From: Methanobacteriota archaeon
GTDB lineage: Archaea; Thermoplasmatota; Poseidoniia; Poseidoniales; Thalassarchaeaceae
Assembly: GCA_002685415.1 (NCBI GenBank)
Contig: NYXO01000072.1
Span: 1-7,359 of the forward strand
Length of the DNA stretch: 7,359 bases
Direction of reading: 5' to 3'
Both the position numbers and the translations under genes were made by a program. A model generated the notes under the pieces. It was not told where the DNA came from. It saw nothing but the letters and a program-made list of their open reading frames with translations, and did no database searches. Each line of letters starts with the position of its first letter. Position 1 is the stretch's first letter. Shown piece after piece: positions 1-6,270 of the stretch.

Positions 1-417
1 TTACTTGATGGTGTTGCTTTAGCAATGCCTATTGGTCTTGGCTTGGTAAGAGTTGGTAATTTTCTAAATGGTGAATTATACGGAAAGGCAACAAATGGCG
101 ATTGGGGTTTTATATTTCCAACGGACCCTTTTGGAGTTTTAAGACATCCTTCACAAATTTATGAGAGTTTTGGCGAAGGTTTATTATTATTCCTAATTTT
201 ATTTGTGATCAGCAAACAAACAAATATAAAAGGTATAGTTTCTTCATCATTTCTTATCTTTTACGGATTAATAAGATTTATAATTGAGTTCTTTAGGCAG
301 CCTGATGCTCATATTGGTTACATTGCCTTTGACTCATTAAGCATGGGACAAATCTTATGTATACCAATGGTGATTATTGGATTTTTTATGTTGCTATATT
401 CAAGGAAAAAAATATGA
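1..417 (+). CDS. lgt: Prolipoprotein diacylglyceryl transferase Lgt, C-terminal part
   Basis: Lgt is an inner-membrane enzyme that moves the diacylglyceryl group of phosphatidylglycerol onto the lipobox cysteine of prolipoproteins, the first step of lipoprotein maturation. The reading frame is open from base 1, so the 5' end lies outside the window; 138 residues and a TGA stop are present. Visible family motifs are the signature RVGNFLNGELYG (residues 17-28 of the fragment), HPSQIYE, and RFIIEFFRQPDA followed by SMGQIL. In E. coli the Arg of the RFIIEFF-like segment (Arg239) is essential, and it is present here. Hydrophobic stretches near fragment residues 60-70 and 115-133 fit the last membrane helices. 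The signature starts with Val where the classical pattern has Gly (G-R-x-G-N-F). The fragment is shorter than E. coli Lgt between the signature and HPSQ. Its stop overlaps the thyA start as ATGA, indicating a shared transcript and translational coupling. Identification is very secure. Confidence 0.95.
   Translation, partial: LLDGVALAMPIGLGLVRVGNFLNGELYGKATNGDWGFIFPTDPFGVLRHPSQIYESFGEGLLLFLILFVISKQTNIKGIVSSSFLIFYGLIRFIIEFFRQPDAHIGYIAFDSLSMGQILCIPMVIIGFFMLLYSRKKI
402..406 (+). promoter_or_regulatory. Shine-Dalgarno sequence of thyA
   Basis: AAGGA lies seven bases before the ATG at 414. It supports the 287-residue ThyA start over the longer in-frame ATG at 357, which would run 19 codons inside the end of lgt. 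The site sits within the last codons of lgt. Confidence 0.7.
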
Positions 418-1277
418 AAGCATACTTAGATCTTCTTCAATATATATTGGAAAACGGAGAAGAAAAAAGTGATAGAACTAATACAGGAACAATATCATCT
501 TTTGGACATCAGTTTGAATTTGACTTAGAGAAAGGATTTCCAGCTGTAACTACTAAATCTCTTGCATGGAAAGGAGTTGTCTCTGAGCTATTGTGGTTCC
601 TAGAGGGCTCAGATGATGAGAGAAGGCTTGCTGAGATCCGATTTAATAAAGATAGATCTGAATTAACTGATTTGGAAAAATATTCAACAATATGGACTGA
701 TAATGCAGATAATCAAGGCAAAGAATTAGGATACGAAAATTCAGATACAAAAAAGATTCTTGGTCCAGTTTATGGTGTCCAATGGAGAGATTGGTGTGGA
801 ATTGATCAAATTAAAGATTTACTAAAAGGATTGAAAGAAAATCCTGATGGAAGAAGACATATTCTTTCTGCTTGGAATGTTGGTGAAATAGAAAAAATGG
901 CTCTACCTCCCTGTCATGTAATGTCACAGTTTTATATTCATAATAATTCTATAAGCTGTCACATGTACCAAAGAAGTGCTGATATGTTTCTAGGGGTTCC
1001 TTTTAATATAGCGAGTTATGCTTTGCTCTTATCTATTTTTGCTGAGATTCTAGATTTACAACCAAAGAGATTTATACATTCTTTTGGTGATGCTCATATA
1101 TATAAAAATTCAATTGATCAGGTAAAGGAACAAATATCCAGAGAGCCAAAGCCACTTCCTAACCTTAAAATTCCTAAAATTAATTCTCTTGAAGATATAA
1201 AAAAATACAGCGTAGATGATTTTATTCTAGAAAATTATGACCCACACCCTCCTATAAAAGCAGAAATGGCAGTATGA
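414..1277 (+). CDS. thyA: Thymidylate synthase ThyA
   Basis: ThyA converts dUMP and 5,10-methylene-tetrahydrofolate to dTMP and dihydrofolate in the cytoplasm; it is the de novo source of dTMP. The ATG at 414 gives 287 residues and starts MKAYLDLLQYILENG, which aligns with the E. coli N-terminus. Visible catalytic and binding elements: Arg21 in DRTNTGT, Arg147-Arg148 in DGRRHI, nucleophile Cys167 in ALPPCH, YQRSAD with Asp190, GVPFNIASYALL with Asn198, GDAHIY (His228, Tyr230), REPKPLP and the C-terminal YDPHPPIKAEMAV. It is longer than E. coli ThyA (264) because of extra residues between LLWFLEG and LGPVYG, roughly residues 66-116. FPAVTTKSLAWK, PPCH and HPPIK resemble the phage T4 enzyme more than the E. 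coli one, from memory. The gene overlaps lgt at its start and folA at its end by ATGA. Coupling to folA fits recycling of the dihydrofolate it produces. Confidence 0.98.
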   Translation: MKAYLDLLQYILENGEEKSDRTNTGTISSFGHQFEFDLEKGFPAVTTKSLAWKGVVSELLWFLEGSDDERRLAEIRFNKDRSELTDLEKYSTIWTDNADNQGKELGYENSDTKKILGPVYGVQWRDWCGIDQIKDLLKGLKENPDGRRHILSAWNVGEIEKMALPPCHVMSQFYIHNNSISCHMYQRSADMFLGVPFNIASYALLLSIFAEILDLQPKRFIHSFGDAHIYKNSIDQVKEQISREPKPLPNLKIPKINSLEDIKKYSVDDFILENYDPHPPIKAEMAV

Positions 1278-1783
1278 AAAAAATAATTTCACATGTAGTT
1301 GCTCTATCAAATAACAACGTAATTGGTGTGGATAACATGCTTCCATGGAACTTAAAGAGAGATCTTCAACATTTTAAAAACTATACTACAAATAAAATTC
1401 TACTCATGGGAAGAAAGACATACGAATCTATAGGTAGGCCACTACCAAATAGAATCAATTATGTAATCTCAACAACAATAGATGAAATTGATGGAGCCGA
1501 GGTTTTTAAAAGCATAGATGAAGCATTAGATGCCGCAAATAAAAAATGTGATGATCATAATGAATATAATGAAATTGTGATAATTGGTGGTGGTTATCTT
1601 TTTAGAGATACTTTAAAAATAACTAACAAATTAGTTCTGACCAATGTAAATTGTGAAATCGAAGGAGATGTGTTTTATCCAGATATTGATTTTAATGAAT
1701 GGCAGGAAAAAAGCTCAGAAAACTTTTCAAAAGACAATGATAACGACTACGATTTTAAGGTTAGGGTTTTAGAAAGACTTTAA
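1274..1783 (+). CDS. folA: Dihydrofolate reductase FolA
   Basis: FolA reduces dihydrofolate to tetrahydrofolate with NADPH and is the target of trimethoprim. The protein has 169 residues, against 159 in E. coli. Motifs in order: HVVALSNNNVIG, the Met20-loop region with MLPW (Trp25), the substrate carboxylate Asp30 in LKRDLQHF (E. coli Asp27), MGRKTYESIGRPLPNR with Arg60 (E. coli Arg57), the cofactor motif VIIGGGYLF (Gly105-107), Thr123 in VLTNVNCEIEGD, then FYPDID and the C-terminal FKVRVLERL, close to the E. coli FEILERR end. The extra length is in the acidic loops around residues 90-100 and 150-160 (CDDHNEYNE, KDNDNDYD). The start overlaps the thyA stop as ATGA with no strong Shine-Dalgarno, so translation probably depends on thyA. 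The stop TAA shares the TTAA tetranucleotide with the stop of the convergent TPR gene, leaving no intergenic space. Confidence 0.97.
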   Translation: MKKIISHVVALSNNNVIGVDNMLPWNLKRDLQHFKNYTTNKILLMGRKTYESIGRPLPNRINYVISTTIDEIDGAEVFKSIDEALDAANKKCDDHNEYNEIVIIGGGYLFRDTLKITNKLVLTNVNCEIEGDVFYPDIDFNEWQEKSSENFSKDNDNDYDFKVRVLERL

Positions 1784-1810
1784 GATGAAGAATTCATCTG
1801 AATATAGTCT
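1775..1810. terminator. Nested hairpin at the convergent gene junction, candidate weak bidirectional terminator
   Basis: A perfect 7-bp inverted repeat with a three-base loop is present: AGATGAA at 1783-1789, GAA loop, TTCATCT at 1793-1799. It lies inside an outer 5-bp pair, AGACT at 1775-1779 with AGTCT at 1806-1810. It spans the overlapping stop codons of folA and the TPR gene and includes the last codons of the TPR gene. The stems are AT-rich, and only short pyrimidine runs follow on each strand (CTTCTT on plus, TTTCT on minus), so this is not a classic U-tract terminator. Its position where two operons converge suggests a role in ending transcription on both strands, but that is inference. 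Confidence 0.3.
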
Positions 1811-3192
1811 CTTCTTAGAGCAAGATTTTTAACTCTTATCTCCTCGTTTTCAGTATATTTAATCCAGTTGTTTGCTTGAGTTTTAATCTTCTTTTCTTTA
1901 TCTCTTGCAGCAATTCTAAAATTTTTCTTTGCTTCTTCAAATTCTTGAAGTTCAAAATATGCTTGACCTAAAGTTAAGTAAACCTGTGAAAGCTTTTTAA
2001 TATCTCCTTTTTTGAGGCCTTTTTTAATAGCATCTACGGCCTCACTAACTTTATCTTCAGATAAATATAAGTTGCCCAATAACACATAAGATTTGCCATC
2101 TTTTGACATCTCAGCAGCTTTTTCTAATACCGGAATAGCTTTATCAATCTCTTGTGCCATTCTCCATGAATCAGCTAATACTTTTAAGTTTTTTTCTGTA
2201 CTTTTTACGACAGGTACTAATTTTTCTTCTTCAGTTTTTTCATCAACAATAGTTATCATCTTGTTTTGACCAGATACAAGAACTTCAGCAGCCCAATATG
2301 GGTTTTTATTGAGTAACAATAACTGTGCTAAAGCTAAATACTCTGACTCTTTGTCTAGAAAATCTTTTTGATAAGCAGCCTTTAAAGTAATCATATAATC
2401 TCTTTCTCTTCCAAGAGTTCCGTATGCACCACCGAGTTGAATGAAATAAGTTTTTTTAGGATACAAATTTACTAATATTTCATAAATTGGTATTTGTTTT
2501 AATAAAGATTCTCTCTCTCCAATTTCTTCTTTTAATTCACTGTAACAACCAGCAAGAAGTGAGTACCAATTTTCTCTTGGTTTATAGCCTTCTTCTTCAG
2601 CCATTGATATAGCTGTTTCCAAAGAAGACATAGATTTTCTGTAATCGCCCAAAGCAAAATATGCTTGCCCTAAAACAGAATAAGATTGAGCAGTGACCTT
2701 CTCCACTTCATCCATCCACTGTAAGATTAAATTAACGCCTTTTTGATAATTTCCTTCTGCCAAATTCAATTGTGCAAGCGAGAACAGAGCGCCATTTCTG
2801 AGTCCTATAGTAACTTCTGGCTCGTTCATCACATTTGTATATGCTGTCATAGCTTGAGGAAACTTACCATCAGTCATATAAACATAAGCCCAAGCATTCC
2901 ACATTACTGATCTGTCATAACTTTTTAAATTATCTTTATCAGTCCTTAGTTCTGTAAGAATATTAACGACGGTTACCATATCAGGAGCTGGCTCTCCTTT
3001 TTCATCAACTTCTTCTAATGCCTCGTATACTTTTGCCATTTTTTTTGCAGTTGATGTTTGTAAAGCACGAGCTTTTTTATATTTTATTGGTTTTTTTGTT
3101 TCAGATTGTGATTGTGCTTCAATCTGGACTGAAGAAAACGCAAATAATATCGCTAGCACTGAAAACAAATGTAATGAGAATCTTTTTTTCAT
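1780..3192 (-). CDS. Exported TPR-repeat protein, last gene of the TonB2-type operon
   Basis: The 470-residue protein begins with MKKRFS, a hydrophobic stretch (residues 8-20) and a plausible cleavage site after VQIEA (residue 26), so it is probably periplasmic. A Lys/Ala-rich segment (30-65) is followed by TPR-like helical hairpins. The clearest are around 168-200 (YSVLGQAYFALGDYRKSM), 366-397 (YVLLGNLYLSEDKVSEAV) and 402-430 (VYLTLGQAYFELQEFEEAKKNF), with weaker units around 98-126, 133-160, 205-243 and 334-363. A similar TPR gene follows tonB2 in Vibrio and Shewanella-type loci. TPR proteins are usually protein-binding scaffolds, so it may link the TonB machine to receptors or to other periplasmic parts; the exact partner is unknown. 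It starts 10 bases after the tonB stop with only a weak AATAAG-like ribosome site. Its TAA stop is shared, on the opposite strand, with the folA stop. Confidence 0.9.
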   Translation of the reverse strand: MKKRFSLHLFSVLAILFAFSSVQIEAQSQSETKKPIKYKKARALQTSTAKKMAKVYEALEEVDEKGEPAPDMVTVVNILTELRTDKDNLKSYDRSVMWNAWAYVYMTDGKFPQAMTAYTNVMNEPEVTIGLRNGALFSLAQLNLAEGNYQKGVNLILQWMDEVEKVTAQSYSVLGQAYFALGDYRKSMSSLETAISMAEEEGYKPRENWYSLLAGCYSELKEEIGERESLLKQIPIYEILVNLYPKKTYFIQLGGAYGTLGRERDYMITLKAAYQKDFLDKESEYLALAQLLLLNKNPYWAAEVLVSGQNKMITIVDEKTEEEKLVPVVKSTEKNLKVLADSWRMAQEIDKAIPVLEKAAEMSKDGKSYVLLGNLYLSEDKVSEAVDAIKKGLKKGDIKKLSQVYLTLGQAYFELQEFEEAKKNFRIAARDKEKKIKTQANNWIKYTENEEIRVKNLALRRDYIQMNSSS

Positions 3193-3202
3193 AACTTATT
3201 AA

Positions 3203-3904
3203 TTATTCGTCATCTAGTATATATGTAAATCTATGAAGAACGCCACTTACAGGAACAGCTTTTCCATCAACAATTTTAGGTTTGTATTTTAGTTTTAAAG
3301 CTGCCCTTGCAGACGCACTGTTAAACATTGTACATGGTCTAAATTCAGTAGAAGGATCGCTTGGATTACTATTTGAACAATATCCCTCGATAGTGTTAGC
3401 GTCCTCTACGCTACCTGTTTCAGTTATAGTAAATTCCACTAACGCATAACCCATAGTACCTCTTTCTTGTGCTCTTCTTGGGTATATTGGTACAACTTTA
3501 AATAAAGGGATATATTCACCATCCCTAAAAAATGAACCACCTGCCTTAAAGTTTGCCTTTGGTTTTGCAATTGACACATCAAGACCTGTTAATGGCTGAA
3601 GATCTAACTCAGGCTGAGCAATATCTTCGGGCTGTTCTTCAGGCTTCTCAGGCTTATCAACTTCTGACATGAAAGTATCTATATCTCTTTCTGGCATAAC
3701 AATATCTTGAAGTTTTACAGAAGTGTCTTGTTTTAATCCACTATCTCCTAAGGCTATTAAAATAACCATTACGAAAAACAGAGTTAATGTAATTAAAGAC
3801 GAAAATCCAATCCCAGCTGCATATTTGTTAGCATTAAAAGCCTTAACAAAAGTATCATGTATAGGCTTTGTTACTAAATTAATTGCGGTAAGGACTTGAT
3901 TCAT
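3203..3904 (-). CDS. tonB: TonB-family energy transducer (TonB2 type)
   Basis: TonB spans the periplasm and passes energy from the ExbB/ExbD motor to TonB-dependent receptors by binding their TonB box. The 233-residue protein has about 30 cytoplasmic N-terminal residues, one membrane anchor (about 33-53), a modest Pro/Glu-rich linker (about 84-104: KPEKPEEQPED) and a C-terminal TonB domain (about 135-233). The domain contains YPRRAQERG (the YPARA-type motif), GYALVEFTITETGSVED, the helix SARAALKLKYKPKIVDG and a final beta strand. A loop at about 174-192, longer than in E. coli TonB, carries the only two cysteines, Cys176 and Cys191. The anchor lacks the histidine that is essential in E. coli TonB (His20), and the Pro linker is short. 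The ATG lies three bases after the exbD stop with no clear Shine-Dalgarno, so translation is probably coupled to exbD. Confidence 0.93.
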   Translation of the reverse strand: MNQVLTAINLVTKPIHDTFVKAFNANKYAAGIGFSSLITLTLFFVMVILIALGDSGLKQDTSVKLQDIVMPERDIDTFMSEVDKPEKPEEQPEDIAQPELDLQPLTGLDVSIAKPKANFKAGGSFFRDGEYIPLFKVVPIYPRRAQERGTMGYALVEFTITETGSVEDANTIEGYCSNSNPSDPSTEFRPCTMFNSASARAALKLKYKPKIVDGKAVPVSGVLHRFTYILDDE

Positions 3905-3907
3905 ATT

Positions 3908-4318
3908 CTATTTAGGTTCTGATGCTAGAGATATAGCGTTAACTCCAGCTTCTCGGGCTCCATCCATAACTTTAATAATAGTATCTGCTACTGCTCTTTC
4001 GTCTGCTTGAATAACTACAGATCCTTGTGGATTGTCTGCAAGCATTTTTACAACATTTGCCTTAACCTGCCTTACATCAATTCTTCTTCCATCCATATAA
4101 ACTTCGTCATTTGCTCCAACTGCAATTAAAATTGCGGCATTTTCTTGAATTTCAGCAGTATCTGAATCAGGTCTATTAATTTCCAATCCAGGTTCTTTTA
4201 TAAAGTTAGCTGTAACAATAAAGAAGATTAGCATGATGAAAACAACATCAAGCATTGGTGTTAAATTAATTTCGCTTTCTTCATCCTTAACAGCAGTACT
4301 TATAGCATTTCTTCTCAT
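3908..4318 (-). CDS. exbD: Biopolymer transport protein ExbD (ExbD2 type)
   Basis: ExbD forms the core of the proton-driven ExbB/ExbD motor that energises TonB. The protein has 136 residues: a short cytoplasmic N-terminus (MRRNAISTAVKDEESEIN), one membrane helix (about 22-42) that begins with LTPMLDVVFIMLIFFIVT, and a small periplasmic domain ending in DGAREAGVNAISLA. Asp24 is the conserved membrane aspartate that carries protons (Asp25 in E. coli ExbD), and it is intact. The periplasmic part has the usual alternating pattern (ILIAVGANDEVYMDGRRID, VVIQADERA). The gene has a good Shine-Dalgarno that overlaps the exbB2 stop. It sits between exbB2 and tonB as in other TonB2 operons. A TolR protein would also match the fold, but the tonB neighbour favours ExbD. 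Confidence 0.95.
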   Translation of the reverse strand: MRRNAISTAVKDEESEINLTPMLDVVFIMLIFFIVTANFIKEPGLEINRPDSDTAEIQENAAILIAVGANDEVYMDGRRIDVRQVKANVVKMLADNPQGSVVIQADERAVADTIIKVMDGAREAGVNAISLASEPK

Positions 4319-4325
4319 TTTAGTT

Positions 4326-4330
4326 CTCCT
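4326..4330 (-). promoter_or_regulatory. Shine-Dalgarno of exbD overlapping the exbB2 stop
   Basis: On the minus strand AGGAG overlaps the TAG stop of exbB2 (TAGGAG) and lies seven bases before the exbD ATG. It fixes the exbD start. Ribosomes ending on exbB2 would be placed exactly on the exbD site. It is much stronger than the sites before exbB2, tonB and the TPR gene. Confidence 0.75.
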
Positions 4331-4859
4331 ATAATTCTCTTTTTATTAATTCTCTTAAGTCATTTGTGTGTCTATCAGACGCACTAGTCAAATATATGGT
4401 GGCAAATACGCCTGATAAAGCAACAACCATACCAGCCATTGTTGGCAGTGTTGCCTTAGAAACACCTCCCGCCATTGCTCTAGCGTCACCTCCCCCACTA
4501 AAAGCCATTACTTGAAAAACCTCTATCATTCCTGTCACAGTTCCTAACAATCCAAATAATGGTGCTAGAACCACGCAAGTTTGAATGATTGATAAGTTTT
4601 TATTTATTTCGACTTTTGCTTGAGAAAGCATCTTTTCTCTAATTTGAAGGGCATGCCATGAAGTCTTATCAGATCTGTTATTCCATTTTGCTGACAAATC
4701 TTGAATGTAAAATTCATGACCATGAGAAAAATACCATATTCTCTCAAAGATCATTGCCCACATAAAGAAAACCAGAATAGCAATTAACCATAAAACACTA
4801 CCACCCGCTTCCATAAAATCTCTTATGGACGAGAATGCTTCAGTGATAGCAAAAAACAT
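4329..4859 (-). CDS. exbB: Short MotA/TolQ/ExbB proton-channel protein (ExbB2)
   Basis: This 176-residue protein is the short ExbB of the motor and should pair with ExbD in the inner membrane. Membrane helices are visible at about 20-40 (SVLWLIAILVFFMWAMIFERI), 92-117 and 137-158. The family core is VLAPLFGLLGTVTGMIEVF, with Thr107 in GTVTG, followed by GGDARAMAGGVSKATLPTMAGMVVALSG. Thr140 aligns with E. coli ExbB Thr181. The position of E. coli Glu176 (GIAEAL) is Lys135 here (GVSKAT), and an extra acidic residue, Glu113, sits near the end of TM2. The cytoplasmic loop (about 43-90) is shorter than in E. coli ExbB, and the N-terminal periplasmic extension of E. coli ExbB is absent. It starts nine bases after the ttpC-like stop and lacks a good Shine-Dalgarno. 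Confidence 0.94.
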   Translation of the reverse strand: MFFAITEAFSSIRDFMEAGGSVLWLIAILVFFMWAMIFERIWYFSHGHEFYIQDLSAKWNNRSDKTSWHALQIREKMLSQAKVEINKNLSIIQTCVVLAPLFGLLGTVTGMIEVFQVMAFSGGGDARAMAGGVSKATLPTMAGMVVALSGVFATIYLTSASDRHTNDLRELIKREL

Positions 4860-4868
4860 AATTAGCTA

Positions 4869-6257
4869 TTAACTACCTTCAGCTCTTTCGGCAAGAATAC
4901 CTGTACTCTGTTCCTCAAGTACACTAATTATTCCTTTAGCCGATGAAGCTGTGAAGGAATGAAGAAGTGTAGTAGGTATTGCAACTAATAAACCTAAAAC
5001 TGTTGTAACAAGTGCTTGAGAAATACCACCAGCCATAAGTTTAGGATCACCTGTTCCGTATAGAGTTATCATTTGGAAGGTAACGATCATACCTGTTACT
5101 GTTCCTAATAAACCTGCAAGAGGTGCAACAACTGAGATAATTCTTACAGCGCCAATTCCTCTTTCAATTGATGGTCTCTCAGCCATAATTGCTTCAGCAA
5201 GTTTCAGCTCTAACGTATCAATATCTTTCTTAAAGTTCTCTTCGCCAACCTTAAGAACTCTTCCAAGAGGATTTCTAACATCTAATGTTTTAGAACCTGC
5301 TTGAGCTCTCACTGCTTTACCAAGAACATATAAGCTCCACAATTTCCAGAAAGCTAAACCAATACCAATTAAACCAACAAAAATAATTGCGTATCCAACT
5401 TCTCTACCTTGTGCAGCTCTTTCAGCTAAAGAAGGTGTCTGAATTAAATTAGCTAAAAGACTTCCTCCAGTAGGTCCTGTTGGATCAACACCAAATCTTA
5501 CTTGCTCTCCAACATCGGCATTACCAACACTCTTTGCAGTTTTTGTAAATCTTCCAGCAGGTTGTCTCGGTAAAAATGCATATTGTCCTGTTGAAGCAAC
5601 ATACTCTAAATATTTACCATCACAGACTGCATTAAACAAACCAACTCTTGTAACGTTGCATGTTGAAGACTCACCATCAACATCGATTACAGTTGTGTCA
5701 AAAGAAACTACTTGTCCACTTGCAACCATCTCTCTTTGAAGTTCATACCACAAACCTTCAATTTCTCTAATAGTTGGTAACTCTGTAGTCTCTGACATTT
5801 TTGAAGTAAGTTCATTTAGGAAATCTACTCTTTCAAGACCATATTGAGGACTTGTCAAAGAACCAGAAAATTGAACTGCTGCTTCACCTGCTGAGCTTTG
5901 AAGATGGCCAAAGAGCTCAACCAAAGATCCAAGTTCTTTTTGATATGCTTCCTCTTTAACTCTTAAGATTTCTTCATTCTTTTTGTATTCAGCCTCAAGC
6001 TGATCAGCAATTCTTTCTTGTCTCGCTAATTCTCTTTTTTCAGCAGCTAAAATAGCAGCCTGTTCATTTTTATTAGCCATAAACTTAGCTTCACGATCTG
6101 CATTTGCAGATTGTTCTTTAGTTTTACCTTCTTTAACAAGTTGAAGAAGTGCTTCAACAGTAGATATTTCTGCTTCATCACCTTCAGATTCTTGTGCAAC
6201 TACAAAAGTGTTAAGTGTTAAAGATAGAACAAATAGTATAGATAAGTACTTTTTCAT
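4869..6257 (-). CDS. ttpC: TtpC-like long ExbB paralog with signal peptide, coiled coil and MotA/TolQ/ExbB domain
   Basis: This 462-residue protein matches the architecture of TtpC, which is required for TonB2-dependent iron uptake in Vibrio. Segments in order: signal peptide (1-21, ending TFVVAQ), an acidic stretch, a charged coiled coil rich in Ala/Glu/Lys (about 45-112), a periplasmic region (about 113-285) with the only two cysteines, Cys200 and Cys212, a first membrane helix (about 287-311), a cytoplasmic loop (about 312-368), and helices at about 370-395 and 413-437. The motor core reads VVAPLAGLLGTVTGMIVTF with Thr386, then GGISQALVTTVLGLLVAIPTT. Gln414 stands where E. coli ExbB has Glu176. 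The gene overlaps the DUF3450 stop by one base (TAATG) and has a strong Shine-Dalgarno within the end of that gene. It probably adds a periplasmic arm to the ExbB/ExbD complex. The symbol is by analogy with Vibrio. Confidence 0.88.
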   Translation of the reverse strand: MKKYLSILFVLSLTLNTFVVAQESEGDEAEISTVEALLQLVKEGKTKEQSANADREAKFMANKNEQAAILAAEKRELARQERIADQLEAEYKKNEEILRVKEEAYQKELGSLVELFGHLQSSAGEAAVQFSGSLTSPQYGLERVDFLNELTSKMSETTELPTIREIEGLWYELQREMVASGQVVSFDTTVIDVDGESSTCNVTRVGLFNAVCDGKYLEYVASTGQYAFLPRQPAGRFTKTAKSVGNADVGEQVRFGVDPTGPTGGSLLANLIQTPSLAERAAQGREVGYAIIFVGLIGIGLAFWKLWSLYVLGKAVRAQAGSKTLDVRNPLGRVLKVGEENFKKDIDTLELKLAEAIMAERPSIERGIGAVRIISVVAPLAGLLGTVTGMIVTFQMITLYGTGDPKLMAGGISQALVTTVLGLLVAIPTTLLHSFTASSAKGIISVLEEQSTGILAERAEGS

Positions 6258-6270
6258 TATGCCTCTCCTT
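6255..6270 (-). promoter_or_regulatory. Strong Shine-Dalgarno and TAATG junction before the ttpC-like gene
   Basis: On the minus strand AAGGAGAGG (6262-6270) lies inside the last codons of the DUF3450 gene, with GGAG seven bases before the ATG. The DUF3450 stop and the next start share one base (TAATG). This favours re-initiation by the same ribosomes and settles the start of the ttpC-like gene. Confidence 0.7.

Noticed and set aside
357..413. Longer thyA start at 357 adding 19 residues
   Set aside because: The extra residues lie inside the lgt coding end, do not match ThyA N-termini, and the ATG at 414 has a good Shine-Dalgarno and the family-typical MKxYLDLL start.
3908..4859. ExbB/ExbD genes being TolQ/TolR instead
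   Set aside because: TonB follows directly and there is no tolA, tolB or pal; the TtpC-like and DUF3450 neighbours fit a TonB2 locus.
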